In this document: positions 33,147-41,871 of the stretch, in pieces
Layout: each line of letters begins with the position of its first letter
How positions within the stretch are numbered: position 1 is the stretch's first letter
Assembly (NCBI GenBank): GCA_965198915.1
Contig: CBDAQC010000002.1
Coordinates: 1,488,001-1,552,000, forward strand
Length of the DNA: 64,000 nt
Source of the DNA: BOG-908 sp965198915
Lineage (GTDB): Bacteria; Pseudomonadota; Alphaproteobacteria; Acetobacterales; Acetobacteraceae
Direction of reading: 5' to 3'
Notes under the pieces: generated by a model
Seen by the model: only the letters and a program-made list of their open reading frames with translations
The model's database searches: none
Told to the model about the DNA's origin: nothing
Program-made: the position numbers and the translations under genes

Positions 33147-33286
33147 AAGGAAGAAAGGAAGGCCTTCTTTTTTGAAAAAAAGAAGCAAAAAACTTTTGCT
33201 CCCTATCGGCGGCTACCCGGAAAAGTCCGCGACAGCGGAGTCAAAAGTTTTTTGCTTCTTTTTTTCAAAAAAGAAGGCCTTTCTTC
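33147..33286. repeat. Composite palindromic repeat, full canonical copy
   Basis: Both arms are canonical. The short centre reads CCCTATCGGCGG and CGCGACAGCGGAGTC, class CCGCTGTCGC. It lies between tRNA-Pro and the stop of the LplT-Aas fusion gene. Confidence 0.9.
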
Positions 33287-33287
33287 C

Positions 33288-36200
33288 CTAAACCAACCGC
33301 GACGCCGCCACGTAGTCCACCTTCCCCGTCCCCAGCAGCGGCAGCCGCTCCAGCACCCGCACCACCCGCGGCACCGCAATCTCCGCCATCCCGCGCTGCC
33401 GCGCCTGCGCCAGCATCGCCGCCGCACTCGCATCCTCCCGCGTCGTCAGAAGCACCAGCGCCTCGCCCTTCCTGGCATCCGGCACCGCCACCACCGCATG
33501 CGCCGAGTCCGGCCACAACCCCGCCGCCAGCGCCTCGGCCGCCGGCATGGACACCATCTCCCCGGCAATCTTGGCGAACCTCTTCGCCCGCCCCTGGATG
33601 GTCACGAACCGCTCGCCATCCACCGTGCAGATGTCCCCGGTGTCGTACCACCCGCCAGGCAGGGTCTCCAGCACACCCGGCGCACCCGTCCGCAGGTAGC
33701 CCAGCATCACGTTCGGCCCGCGCACCACCAGCCGCCCGCCCGTCTCGATCCCCTCGACCGGATCCAGCCTGTACACCATCCCCGGCAGCAGCCGCCCCGC
33801 CGCGCCCGGCCGGCTGTGCATCGGCGTGTTCAACGCCAGCACCGGTGCGGTCTCCGTCGCCCCATACCCCTCCAGCACCCGCACCCCGAACCGCTCGGCA
33901 TACAGGCGCCGCGTCTCCTCACGCACCCGCTCGGCCCCTGCAAAGATGTAGCGCATCCGGTAGAAATCGTACGGGTTGGCAAACCGCGCCCACCCCGTCA
34001 GGAACGTGTCCGTCCCGAACGCGATCGTACTGTCGGTATCGTAGATCAGCTCCGGCACGATCCGGTAATGCAGCGGCGACGGATAGTAGAACGTCCGCAC
34101 CCCGCACAGCAGCGGCAGCAGCGTGGCCCCCGTCAGCCCGAACGAGTGGAACATCGGCATCGCGTTGAACACCCGGTCGGACGGGTTGAAGTCGATCACG
34201 GACGCCACCTGCGCGATGTTGGCCAGTATGTTGGCGTGGCTCAGCACCACCCCCTTCGGCGCCCCCTCGGACCCGCTGGTGAACAGCACCACCGCCGCCC
34301 CCTGCGCCGCCACCAGCGCCCCCGGCAACCGCCGCGCCCGCCGCGCATCCAGCAACCCGCGCAGCTTCGCCCCCAGCCCCAGCCCCGCCCGCACATCCTC
34401 CAGCCACACGAAGCGCACCTCCCCCGCCATGCGCTCCACCACCGCGCCCAGCTTGGCCCGCTCCACGAACGCCCGCGAGGACAGCACCACCCCCACCTGC
34501 GCCGCCGCGCACGCCGCCAGCATCGCCTCCGCCCCGGCCGAGAAGTTCAGCATCGCCGGCACCCGCCCCCACGCCTGCAGCGCCAGGAACGTCACCACCG
34601 CACCGTTCGCGTTCGGCAGCATCACCCCCAGCCGCCCGCCCGCCGGCGCCTCGTCCGCCAGCCGCCGCCCCAGCACCACCGCCCCCAGCACCACCCGCTT
34701 GTAGGTCAGCGGCGCCCGCGCCGTGTCCTCGATGATCGGCACCGCGGCCCCATACCGGTCCCGCGCGTCCAGCAACGCCGCAAACAACGAGCGCTCCGTA
34801 TCGGCCGCCGCAAACCCCGCCTGCTCCATCACCCCCTGCAACAGCACGCCCGCCGCGCGCCGCCTCGCCCGCCCGCGCAGCTCCGGATCGACATCGGGCC
34901 GCACCGGCGGCAACACCGTCAGCGACAGCGGGGCGAACCACCGCCGCTTCAGTATCCGCCCCATGCGCGAGAACCGGCTGTACTGCGCCCCATCGATGCG
35001 CACCGGCACCAGCACCGCATCCGCGTGGTCGGCCACCATCCCGGCGCCGTCATAAACCTTCATCAGCGCCCCGGTGACCGTGATGCGGCCCTCCGGAAAG
35101 ATCACCAGCCCGGCCCCCGCCCGCACCGCATGCACCATGGTGCGCGCGTTGAACGGGTTCACCGGATCGATCGGGAAATGCTTCACCGCCGCCAAAAACG
35201 GCCGCGCCCACCACCGCCGCGCGATGTGCACGTTCACCGCAAAGGTCGGCGCCCCAGGCAGATAGGCGGCCACGAACGCGCCATCCAGGAAGCTCTGGTG
35301 GTTCACCACATACACGCGGCGCGTGCCCGCCGCCGGCAAGTTCTCCAGCCCCCGCACGCGCGGCTTGTGGAACAGCCGGAAATACGCCCGGAACACCGCC
35401 CGCACGCTATCCTCCGGCAACAGCCGCACGATCCACACCGCCACCGCCAGGTTGGCCACCGCCGCCACCGCCAGCACGACCCAGGGCGCCACCCCCGCCA
35501 CCGCCAGCCCCGCCGCCACCGCGGCCGCCGCCACCATCGCCCCGGCATTGACCACGTTGTTCGCCGCAATCATCCGCGACAGCAGCGACCGCTCCGCACG
35601 CTCCTGGATCACCGCATATAGCGGCACCGAATACACCCCGCCGCACGCCGCCAGCAGCAGCAGATCCGCCAGCATGCGCCACCCGCCAGCACTGTGCAGC
35701 ACCGCCGCCACCCCGCCCACCGCGCGCGCGTGCCCCGCCACATGGGCGAAATCCCACAGGAACACGGACAGCCCCACCGCCGCCCACGGCACCAGCCGCG
35801 CCGAGACCTGCCCATGCAGCAGCCGCCCGCACCCCACCGACCCCACGCCCACGCCCACCGAGAACACCGCCAGGAACAGCGTGAACACGCCCGTCCCCGC
35901 GCCCATCGACCGCCCGACCAGCACCGGCAGCTCGGTCAGCAGCGTGGCGCCCATCACCCAGAACCAGCTCAGCCCCAATATGCACAGCCACACCGTCCGG
36001 TTCGCCCGCGCCGCACCCAGCAGCCGCCCGGTCTGAACCGCCACGTTCCAGCCCACCGCCAGCCCGGGCGCCCGCGCCGGCGCCGGCGGAATCAGCGCGG
36101 CACTGGCCACCCCCGCCAGCGCCACCGCCAGCCCGGCGCCCGCCACAATTGCGGCCCCGTGCGGCAGACCGAACAGCAGCGGCCCCGCGATCGTGCCCAC

Positions 36201-36653
36201 CAATATGCCGCCGAACGTGCCCGCCTCCACCAGCCCGTTGCCGGCCACCAGCTCCGCCTCGCCCAGATGCTGCGGCAGGATCGCGTATTTCAGCGGCCCG
36301 AAGAACGTGGCCTGCGCCCCCAACCCGAACAGCACCGCCAGCAGCAGCCCCGTGCTGCCCAGCAGGAACCCCGCCGCGGCGGCCGCCATCACCACCACCT
36401 CGGCCGCCTTGACCAGCAGGATCAGCCGCCGCTTCTCGCACCGGTCCGCCAGCTCCCCCGCCGTGGCCGACAGCAGCAGGAACGGCAGGATGAACACTCC
36501 GCCCGCCACCGCCACCAACGCCCCCGCACCCCCCTGCGCCGCCCGCGCCAGGATCAGCACCACCAGCGCGTTCTTGAACATGTTGTCGTTGATGGCCCCC
36601 AGTGTCTGGGTCACCAGCAGCGGCGCCAACCGGCGCGTGGCAAAGAGCGGCAT
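33288..36653 (-). CDS. LplT-PlsC-Aas fusion: lysophospholipid import and reacylation
   Basis: ATG at 36653 with GGAAGGA 9 bp upstream, 1121 residues; an ATG 24 bp further up lacks a ribosome site. Three parts: an MFS transporter of LplT type (about 1-405; TLGAINDNMFKNALVVLIL), a PlsC acyltransferase with the HX4D motif NHQSFLDG at H452/D457 and FPEGRI near 519, and an AMP-forming acyl-ACP/CoA ligase (FTSGSEGAPKGVVLSH; EGYGATETAPVL; GGWYDTGD). In Escherichia coli two proteins, LplT and Aas, flip and reacylate lyso-phosphatidylethanolamine; here one polypeptide should do both. Two TGAACnTTGTTCA sites sit just upstream, suggesting repression by a TetR-like protein not seen here. Confidence 0.9.
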   Translation of the reverse strand: MPLFATRRLAPLLVTQTLGAINDNMFKNALVVLILARAAQGGAGALVAVAGGVFILPFLLLSATAGELADRCEKRRLILLVKAAEVVVMAAAAAGFLLGSTGLLLAVLFGLGAQATFFGPLKYAILPQHLGEAELVAGNGLVEAGTFGGILVGTIAGPLLFGLPHGAAIVAGAGLAVALAGVASAALIPPAPARAPGLAVGWNVAVQTGRLLGAARANRTVWLCILGLSWFWVMGATLLTELPVLVGRSMGAGTGVFTLFLAVFSVGVGVGSVGCGRLLHGQVSARLVPWAAVGLSVFLWDFAHVAGHARAVGGVAAVLHSAGGWRMLADLLLLAACGGVYSVPLYAVIQERAERSLLSRMIAANNVVNAGAMVAAAAVAAGLAVAGVAPWVVLAVAAVANLAVAVWIVRLLPEDSVRAVFRAYFRLFHKPRVRGLENLPAAGTRRVYVVNHQSFLDGAFVAAYLPGAPTFAVNVHIARRWWARPFLAAVKHFPIDPVNPFNARTMVHAVRAGAGLVIFPEGRITVTGALMKVYDGAGMVADHADAVLVPVRIDGAQYSRFSRMGRILKRRWFAPLSLTVLPPVRPDVDPELRGRARRRAAGVLLQGVMEQAGFAAADTERSLFAALLDARDRYGAAVPIIEDTARAPLTYKRVVLGAVVLGRRLADEAPAGGRLGVMLPNANGAVVTFLALQAWGRVPAMLNFSAGAEAMLAACAAAQVGVVLSSRAFVERAKLGAVVERMAGEVRFVWLEDVRAGLGLGAKLRGLLDARRARRLPGALVAAQGAAVVLFTSGSEGAPKGVVLSHANILANIAQVASVIDFNPSDRVFNAMPMFHSFGLTGATLLPLLCGVRTFYYPSPLHYRIVPELIYDTDSTIAFGTDTFLTGWARFANPYDFYRMRYIFAGAERVREETRRLYAERFGVRVLEGYGATETAPVLALNTPMHSRPGAAGRLLPGMVYRLDPVEGIETGGRLVVRGPNVMLGYLRTGAPGVLETLPGGWYDTGDICTVDGERFVTIQGRAKRFAKIAGEMVSMPAAEALAAGLWPDSAHAVVAVPDARKGEALVLLTTREDASAAAMLAQARQRGMAEIAVPRVVRVLERLPLLGTGKVDYVAASRLV

Positions 36654-36662
36654 GGCATCGGG

Positions 36663-36669
36663 TCCTTCC
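36663..36669 (-). promoter_or_regulatory. Ribosome binding site deciding the LplT-Aas start
   Basis: GGAAGGA on the minus strand, 9 bp before ATG 36653. It lies downstream of the alternative ATG at 36677, which has no such site. Confidence 0.6.
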
Positions 36670-36670
36670 G

Positions 36671-36709
36671 TGAACATTGTTCATAATAGCGCGCCATGAA
36701 CGTTGTTCA
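36671..36709. promoter_or_regulatory. Pair of near-palindromic operator-like sites
   Basis: TGAACATTGTTCA at 36671-36683 and TGAACGTTGTTCA at 36697-36709 share all but one base; each is an inverted repeat with TGAAC/GTTCA halves, and centres are 26 bp apart. They overlap the expected promoter and leader of the LplT-Aas fusion gene. The spacing and form suit binding by a dimeric TetR-family regulator. Confidence 0.6.
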
Positions 36710-36739
36710 AGAAAAATCTTGCCGTCCGATCCCGGGTAG

Positions 36740-36803
36740 TAAGCAAGCAAGCAGTCCTTTTTTGAAAAAAAGGACCAAAAAACTTTTGCTCCCCGCATCT
36801 GCA
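36740..36803. repeat. Composite palindromic repeat, single left arm
   Basis: GTCCTTTTTTGAAAAAAAGG followed by ACCAAAAAACTTTTGCTCC and CCGCATCTGC. This is the GGACC variant of the arm. No right arm follows; an unrelated inverted-repeat element begins 50 bp on. Confidence 0.7.
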
Positions 36804-36854
36804 GCGGCCGTGTCTCTCCTGCGAACGCCGAAACGTTGCACAGTTATGAAAGCA

Positions 36855-36998
36855 CGAGACCTTTGCAAAACCTGGCCTGGTGAGTCGGCTGGCGTGCGTT
36901 TGCGAGCACCGGAGCGGAGTGGCCTAAAGGGCCATGAGCACCGGAGCGCAGCAAACGCGCGTCAGACGGCCGCCAGGGCAGGTTTGGCAAAGGTCTCG
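36855..36998. mobile_element. 144-bp inverted-repeat element, MITE-like
   Basis: Ends CGAGACCTTTGCAAAACCTG and the complement of CAGGTTTGGCAAAGGTCTCG match at 19 of 20 positions. Inside, GCGTTTGC and GCAAACGC form another inverted pair, and GAGCACCGGAGCG occurs twice as a direct repeat. There is no room for a transposase. It abuts the TAG stop of the Gfo/Idh gene. No clear target duplication was found. The ends resemble insertion-sequence termini, so it is probably a non-autonomous element. Confidence 0.65.
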
Positions 36999-37973
36999 CT
37001 AGCGGATCAGGCCTGCGGCTTCTGCCACCGCCCTGGACCGCGCCATCCCCTCGCCCACCGCCAGCGCCGCCTCCAGTGCCCGCCGCCCCGCCACCGCGTC
37101 CACCATCACCGGCGCCCCATCCACGCAGCTCGCAATGAACGCCGCATGCTCGGCCTCCAGCACGTCGTGGTCCTCCCAGCTCGCCTCATCCAGCCGGAAC
37201 CCGTCCGTTCCGGGCACCTCCATCCCATGCTCACGCCCGATCATCGTCAGCCGCCGCGCCACGAAATCAGCCGACAGATACCCCTCCTGGCTGAACAGCC
37301 GCATCCGCCGCTCCGTCTTCAACGAAATCCGGCTCGCCGTGATCGTCGCCACGCAGCCGTTCACGAACCGCACCCGCGCGTTGGCAATGTCCTCGAACTG
37401 GCTGGACACCGCCGCCCCCAGCGCGTCCACGCTCTCGATCTCCGAATCCACCAGACTCAGCACCAGGTCCAGATCGTGGATCATCAGGTCCAGGATCACC
37501 GACACATCCGTCCCGCGCGGCTTGAACGGCGCGATCCGCGTCGCCTCGATGTAAAGCGGCCTCGAAATCCGGGCCGATATCGCCCGGTGCTCCGGCGAGT
37601 AGCGCAAGAGATGCCCCACCTGCAGCACCCGCCCCTGCGCGCGCGCCAGCTCCGCCAGCCGGTCCGCCTGCTCCAGCGTCGCCGCGATCGGCTTCTCCAC
37701 CAGCACGTGGCAGCTGCTCTCGAGCGCCAGCGCCGCTATGTCGAAATGCGCCTCCGCGGGTGCGGCCACGATCACGGCGTCCGCCGTTTCCAGCAGATCA
37801 GCCAGCCCCATTGCCGGCACCCCGCCCAGCTCCCGCCCCACCACCGCGGCCCGCGCCGCATCCACGTCGGTAATGCCCACCAGCGCCGCCCGCTGGCTGG
37901 CGGCCACCTTTATCGCGTGGAAACGGCCGAAATGGCCGGCGCCTATGACGCCTATGCGCAGGATCGGGGACAT
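36999..37973 (-). CDS. Gfo/Idh/MocA family oxidoreductase
   Basis: ATG at 37973, 324 residues. The N-terminal Rossmann domain begins LRIGVIGAGHFGRFHAIK; the family's EKP motif appears as CHVLVEKPIAAT near residue 95, with the lysine expected in catalysis, and DLMIHDLDLVLSLV supplies the conserved His-Asp pair. Members oxidise or epimerise sugars and related alcohols using NAD(P). The sequence pattern recalls UDP-GlcNAc 3-dehydrogenases of lipid A biosynthesis, but no lpx genes are nearby, so the substrate is open. The stop codon is adjacent to the MITE-like element. Confidence 0.85.
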   Translation of the reverse strand: MSPILRIGVIGAGHFGRFHAIKVAASQRAALVGITDVDAARAAVVGRELGGVPAMGLADLLETADAVIVAAPAEAHFDIAALALESSCHVLVEKPIAATLEQADRLAELARAQGRVLQVGHLLRYSPEHRAISARISRPLYIEATRIAPFKPRGTDVSVILDLMIHDLDLVLSLVDSEIESVDALGAAVSSQFEDIANARVRFVNGCVATITASRISLKTERRMRLFSQEGYLSADFVARRLTMIGREHGMEVPGTDGFRLDEASWEDHDVLEAEHAAFIASCVDGAPVMVDAVAGRRALEAALAVGEGMARSRAVAEAAGLIR

Positions 37974-37994
37974 CGCGTGGTTCCGGAGGTTTCA

Positions 37995-38168
37995 GGCAAG
38001 GCAAGGAAGCGGTTCTTTTTTAAAAAAAAGAACCAAAAAACATTTGTCACTCCGCCTGCACGCCGATGCCGCCCGTTCCGCAACCACACGCACTGGCAGA
38101 ACAGGACGCATAGCGGCGCAAGCGGGGAAGCAAAATTTCGGTTCTTTTTCCGAAGAACAACCGCGTGC
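37995..38168. repeat. Composite palindromic repeat, full copy of the GGTTC variant
   Basis: Arms use GGTTC in place of AGAAGC: left GGTTCTTTTTTAAAAAAAAG AACCAAAAAACATTT, right GCAAAATTTCGGTTCTTTTT CCGAAGAAC. Centre of the CCTGC class with an inner CTGGCAGAAC. The same geometry with changed bases in both arms indicates compensating change. Confidence 0.75.
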
Positions 38169-38176
38169 TGTCTGCC

Positions 38177-38554
38177 TCAACAATCATTCCCACGCAGGCT
38201 GTAACTCTTCACGATGTGGTTCTGCAGCTCGAACGTCGTCGTGCAGTCGCGCTGGACTATCTCCGGCCCGAACCCGCCAAATCCGCCATACCCGAAGCCG
38301 CCATAGCCAAACCCGCCATAGCCGAATCCGCCATACCCGAACCCGTCGCCAGGCACGGACTCGATGCGAGACATCTGATACGACACAAAACGCAACCCGC
38401 TCGTGTCATACGTGCGCGTCGGCACGCCGTAGCTGCGCAGCAGGTCCGGCTCCGTCTTGCCCACAAGCGCGTTCAGCTCCCGCAAATGCTGCGGGTTGGG
38501 GTAGGCGCAACTGGCCAGGCCAAGCAGCGCCGAAACTACGAAAAACCTGCGCAT
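38177..38554 (-). CDS. Small lipoprotein with GFGYG tandem repeats
   Basis: ATG at 38554, 125 residues; another ATG at 38572 would add six residues. Lipobox LASC places the lipidated cysteine at 16. The middle has HLRELNALVGKTEPDLLRSYGVPTRTY, an SmpA/OmlA-like small domain pattern as in proteins that bind the outer-membrane machinery, then four FGYGG units, and a C-terminal DCTTTFELQNHIVKSYSLRGNDC with two cysteines that could bond. Function unknown; an envelope role is likely. Confidence 0.75.
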   Translation of the reverse strand: MRRFFVVSALLGLASCAYPNPQHLRELNALVGKTEPDLLRSYGVPTRTYDTSGLRFVSYQMSRIESVPGDGFGYGGFGYGGFGYGGFGYGGFGGFGPEIVQRDCTTTFELQNHIVKSYSLRGNDC

Positions 38555-38703
38555 CGTGACGAAAAGCTCCATGAATTTCTGTGAACGCAGGCCCTCGGTG
38601 GTTGTTCGGAGGTGCGGCCGGTGAATCGACCGGCAAGCTTCCTAATTATCGAAACACAGACAACCACGTCACGGGCCACAAGGCCCAATTTGCAAACAGG
38701 CCC

Positions 38704-39711
38704 TCAGATAAGGTCCGCCCGGCCAGGCATCCACTGAACGTCATCAATTCGGCGTGCGCCGGTGGCCAGCATGGCCAGCCTGTCAAACCCCAGCGCAATC
38801 CCGGACGCCTGCCCCATCCCAAACGCCAGCGCTGCCAGGAAATCCTCGTCCAGCTCCCAATCCGGACCCGACACGGCATGCCGCCGCCCCCGGTCCGCCA
38901 CGAAACGCGCCCGCTGCTCGGCCGCGTCCGTCAGCTCCTCGAACGCGTTCGCCAGCTCCATGCCGCAGGCAAACAGCTCGAACCGCAATGCCACCCGAGG
39001 GTCCTCCGTATCGCGCACCGCCAGCGCCGCCTGTGCCGCCGGCCAATGCGTCAGGAACGTCGGATGCCCCCGCCCGATCCGCGGCTCGATCCGCTCCAGC
39101 AACAGCCGGAAAAACAGGTCCTCCCAACCCTCGCCGGCACGCAGCACCGCACCAGCCGAAGCCGCCAACCCCGTCGCATCGTCCAGCGTCCCCAGCAAAT
39201 CCGCGCCCGCATACCGCTCGAACGCCTCGGCCATCGTCAGCCGCTCGAAATGCGCGAGATCGACCGTCAGTCCCGCCCGTGCGCAGACCGGCGGCAGCAC
39301 CGCCCGCAGATACGCCTCCGTCTCGTCCATCAAGGACGCCAGGCTGGCTCCCGGCCGATACCATTCCAGCATGGTGAACTCCGGCGCATGCAGCGCACTC
39401 GCCTCGCCGTTCCGCCACACCCGCGCCAACTGAAAAATGGGCCCCGCGCCCGCCACCAGCAGCCGCTTCATCGCAAACTCCGGGCTGGTGTTCAGCCACA
39501 GCCGCCGCGTCCCCCCATCCGGCAAACGCAACTCGGTGGAAAACGCCTGCAGATGCACCTCCTCCCCAGGGGCCGCCACCGCATAGGGCGTCTCCACCTC
39601 CAGATACCCACGCGCATCGAAAAACGCCCGCGTCGCTTTCGTAAGCAGCGCACGGCGGCGCAGAAAGCCGGCCCTGTCGGCGAAACTGTCGGGGTGCCAG
39701 GATGGCAGCAA
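38704..39711 (-). CDS. epmA: EF-P lysine aminoacylase
   Basis: TTG at 39711, 335 residues. EpmA is a LysRS-like class II synthetase without an anticodon domain that attaches (R)-beta-lysine to elongation factor P. Class II motif 2 appears as IFQLARVWRNGEASALHAPEFTMLEWY and motif 3 as GIALGFDRLAML. N-terminal ARGYLEVETPYAV and LNTSPEFAMKRLL are also family landmarks. Its partner enzyme EpmB and EF-P lie 4-6 kb downstream in this window, which strengthens the call. Confidence 0.92.
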   Translation of the reverse strand: MLPSWHPDSFADRAGFLRRRALLTKATRAFFDARGYLEVETPYAVAAPGEEVHLQAFSTELRLPDGGTRRLWLNTSPEFAMKRLLVAGAGPIFQLARVWRNGEASALHAPEFTMLEWYRPGASLASLMDETEAYLRAVLPPVCARAGLTVDLAHFERLTMAEAFERYAGADLLGTLDDATGLAASAGAVLRAGEGWEDLFFRLLLERIEPRIGRGHPTFLTHWPAAQAALAVRDTEDPRVALRFELFACGMELANAFEELTDAAEQRARFVADRGRRHAVSGPDWELDEDFLAALAFGMGQASGIALGFDRLAMLATGARRIDDVQWMPGRADLI

Positions 39712-39726
39712 GCGCTTAGCCCTTCG

Positions 39727-39882
39727 AAAGAGAAAGCAAGGCCTGCTTTTTTGAGAAGAAGCGAAAAACTTTTATCTCCCCGCATCTGCAACACACGTGC
39801 ACATCAAGAAAAAACACGCGCGCCGCAAATGCGGGAGCAAAAGTTTTTTGCTTCTTTTTTTCAAAAAAGAAGGCCTTCCTTT
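39727..39882. repeat. Composite palindromic repeat, full copy
   Basis: Left arm GGCCTGCTTTTTTGAGAAGA AGCGAAAAACTTTTA; right arm canonical. Centre has CCGCATCTGC and CCGCAAATGCGG. It lies between the divergently arranged ends of epmA and the permease gene. Confidence 0.85.
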
Positions 39883-39883
39883 C

Positions 39884-41263
39884 TTACCTCCTCGCCCGCG
39901 AAAACACGAACACCGAACCCGCCCCGGTCACCACCGTTACCAGCAGCCCCACCCGCCCCGCCGGGTCGAACAGGTCGAAACCCGCAACCAACACCAGGAA
40001 CACCAGCCCCAGCACCGGCAACGCCGGAAATGCCGGCATGCGCCAGGTGGCCACGCCGCTCGCCCCCGTACGCCGGCCCCGCAACGCCGCCAAACACAGC
40101 GCGGAATACGTGGCCACGTTGCTGTTGCCGGATATCAGCACCAGCGTGTGCGGATCGAGCAAGCAGCTCAACAGCCCGCATCCGCCCATCACCAGCGTGG
40201 CCACCCACGGCGAACCCCAGCGCGCATGCGTGGCGGCCAGCGCGCGGCTGACACCGCCCGGCCAAAGCCCGTCACGCCCGGTGGCATAAAGCTGGCGGCC
40301 GGCCATAAGCGCGATGGCGATCATCGTGTTGAACACCGCCAGCGCCACGCCCAGGCTCATCACCCGCGCCAGGCCCACCCCGCCCACCTGCGCGATAAAC
40401 GCGGGAATGGGCGCCGCCGCTGCCGACAAGGCGCGCAAATCGGGCGCGCCGATAATCACGGCAGCCACCGGCGGCATCACCATCACCACGCCGGCCGCCA
40501 GCGCCAGCAGCACCACCGGCGCCACGCTGCGGGAGTCTCGCATGTCCTCGCCGAAGAAGATTGCCGCACCATAGCCGTTGAAGGCGTAGATCCCCGCGGC
40601 GGTGGCCGCCCCCAACCCCGCCAGGCCCGGCGCCACCAGCCCGCCGGACGCCGATGCCACCGCCGGATGCAGCAGCGCGGACCAATGTTGGTGGACGTGC
40701 GTCCCGCCGATCACGGTCAGCGCGGCCAACGCCAGCAGCTCCACCAGCAGGAACCCGCCCGTCACTACGGCGCCCACCTGGATATGCAGCACCGCCACGC
40801 CGACCACGGCCGCCACCAGCACCGCCGCCGCCGGCCGCGCGGCCAGCCCCGGCACGATCGCCCCCAGATAGCTGACCACCCCGAAACCCGACAGCGCCAG
40901 AGATATGCTGAAGCCGAGCAGGTTCATGCCCAGCACGCCATGTGCCCAGTGCCGTCCGAACACCCGGCCCAGTATCGTGTATTCCCCGCCCGCGCCGGGA
41001 AACGCCGCCCCCAGCTCGCCATACACGCAGGACATCGCAACGCCGAACAGCGCCGCGGCGGCAAAGCACAGGAACACGCCGCTCCCCACCTGCCGCATCA
41101 GTTCCGAGCCCACGATGAACACCGCAATGCTCGGCGAAAGCACCGAGACGGTGATGAACAGCGTCCCCACCGGCCCCATCGCCCGTGTCAGCCCGCCCGT
41201 CAGCGCACGACTCCCGGCCACGCCACGCCAATTACAGCGGATTTCTGCATCGGCAACGCTCAT
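39884..41263 (-). CDS. APC family amino-acid permease
   Basis: ATG at 41263, 459 residues; the open frame continues upstream through a repeat arm but those codons are not counted. Twelve membrane segments are expected. LTRAMGPVGTLFITVSVLSPSIAVFIVGSEL is a variant of helix 1, where the unwound GxG-like stretch binds substrate, and GIYAFNGYGAAIFFGEDMRD is the usual helix 6 region. It should import an amino acid or amine with protons or ions. Substrate unknown. A second permease of this superfamily lies at 59.3 kb. Confidence 0.85.
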   Translation of the reverse strand: MSVADAEIRCNWRGVAGSRALTGGLTRAMGPVGTLFITVSVLSPSIAVFIVGSELMRQVGSGVFLCFAAAALFGVAMSCVYGELGAAFPGAGGEYTILGRVFGRHWAHGVLGMNLLGFSISLALSGFGVVSYLGAIVPGLAARPAAAVLVAAVVGVAVLHIQVGAVVTGGFLLVELLALAALTVIGGTHVHQHWSALLHPAVASASGGLVAPGLAGLGAATAAGIYAFNGYGAAIFFGEDMRDSRSVAPVVLLALAAGVVMVMPPVAAVIIGAPDLRALSAAAAPIPAFIAQVGGVGLARVMSLGVALAVFNTMIAIALMAGRQLYATGRDGLWPGGVSRALAATHARWGSPWVATLVMGGCGLLSCLLDPHTLVLISGNSNVATYSALCLAALRGRRTGASGVATWRMPAFPALPVLGLVFLVLVAGFDLFDPAGRVGLLVTVVTGAGSVFVFSRARR

Positions 41264-41312
41264 ACGGCGCGCCACGCCGGGTGTCGACCGCCTTGGCGCA
41301 GGCGTTATTGCG

Positions 41313-41470
41313 AAAGCAAGCAAGGCCTTCTTTTTTGAAGAAAAGAAGCAAAAACCTTCTATCTCTCCGCCGCTGCAGATTGCGTGTTTGTCCGGACGCA
41401 GCCGAACTACCGCAAACGCGGGCAATCAAAAGTTTTTGCTTCTGTTTTCAGAAAAGAACGCCTTGCTTTC
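41313..41470. repeat. Composite palindromic repeat, full copy
   Basis: Left arm GGCCTTCTTTTTTGAAGAAA AGAAGCAAAAACCTTCT; right arm AAAAGTTTTTGCTTC TGTTTTCAGAAAAGAACGCC. The centre has CCGCCGCTGCAGA and CCGCAAACGCGGG. It lies between divergent permease and arsR promoters, so it sits in a 5' region. Confidence 0.8.
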
Positions 41471-41502
41471 CCTTCTCCTTGCAATCCGCCAGCCAACACT
41501 CC

Positions 41503-41526
41503 ATACTGAACCACATGGTTCAGTAT
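41503..41526. promoter_or_regulatory. 24-bp palindrome over the arsR start, probable operator
   Basis: ATACTGAACC and GGTTCAGTAT form a perfect inverted repeat with a 4-bp spacer (ACAT) that includes the first bases of the ATG at 41515. Its position suggests self-repression by the encoded ArsR-type protein. Confidence 0.75.
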
Positions 41527-41871
41527 TCCGCAACTCGCCTGGACGCCTCCTTCGCCGCTCTCTCTGACGCAACACGGCGCGGCGTCCTGGAGCAGCTCGG
41601 GACCGGAGACGCGTCGATTACCGAGCTTGCGGACAGGTTCCACATGACACTGACGGGCATGAAGAAGCACGTCGGCGTGCTGGAGCAGGCGGGGCTTGTC
41701 ACCACGCGCAAGGCCGGACGCGTGCGGACCTGCGCGCTCGGCCGTGGCCAACTCGCCGAGGCATCAGCCTGGATCGAGAGATATCGTCACCTCTGGGCCG
41801 CACGCTTCGAGGCTCTGGACCAGATCGTCGCCGAACTGAAGCAGCAGGAGACGTCCGATGAACGCAGATGA
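41515..41871 (+). CDS. ArsR-type winged-helix repressor
   Basis: ATG at 41515, 118 residues. The DNA-binding part reads FAALSDATRRGVLEQLGTGDASITELADRF then MTLTGMKKHVGVLEQAGLVTTRKAGRVRTCALG, a typical ArsR/HTH_20 fold. No metal-binding cysteine pair is present, in keeping with the branch that accompanies SRPBCC (AHSA1) genes rather than metal resistance. It overlaps the next gene by 14 bp. A perfect palindrome spans its own start. Confidence 0.88.
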   Translation: MVQYSATRLDASFAALSDATRRGVLEQLGTGDASITELADRFHMTLTGMKKHVGVLEQAGLVTTRKAGRVRTCALGRGQLAEASAWIERYRHLWAARFEALDQIVAELKQQETSDERR

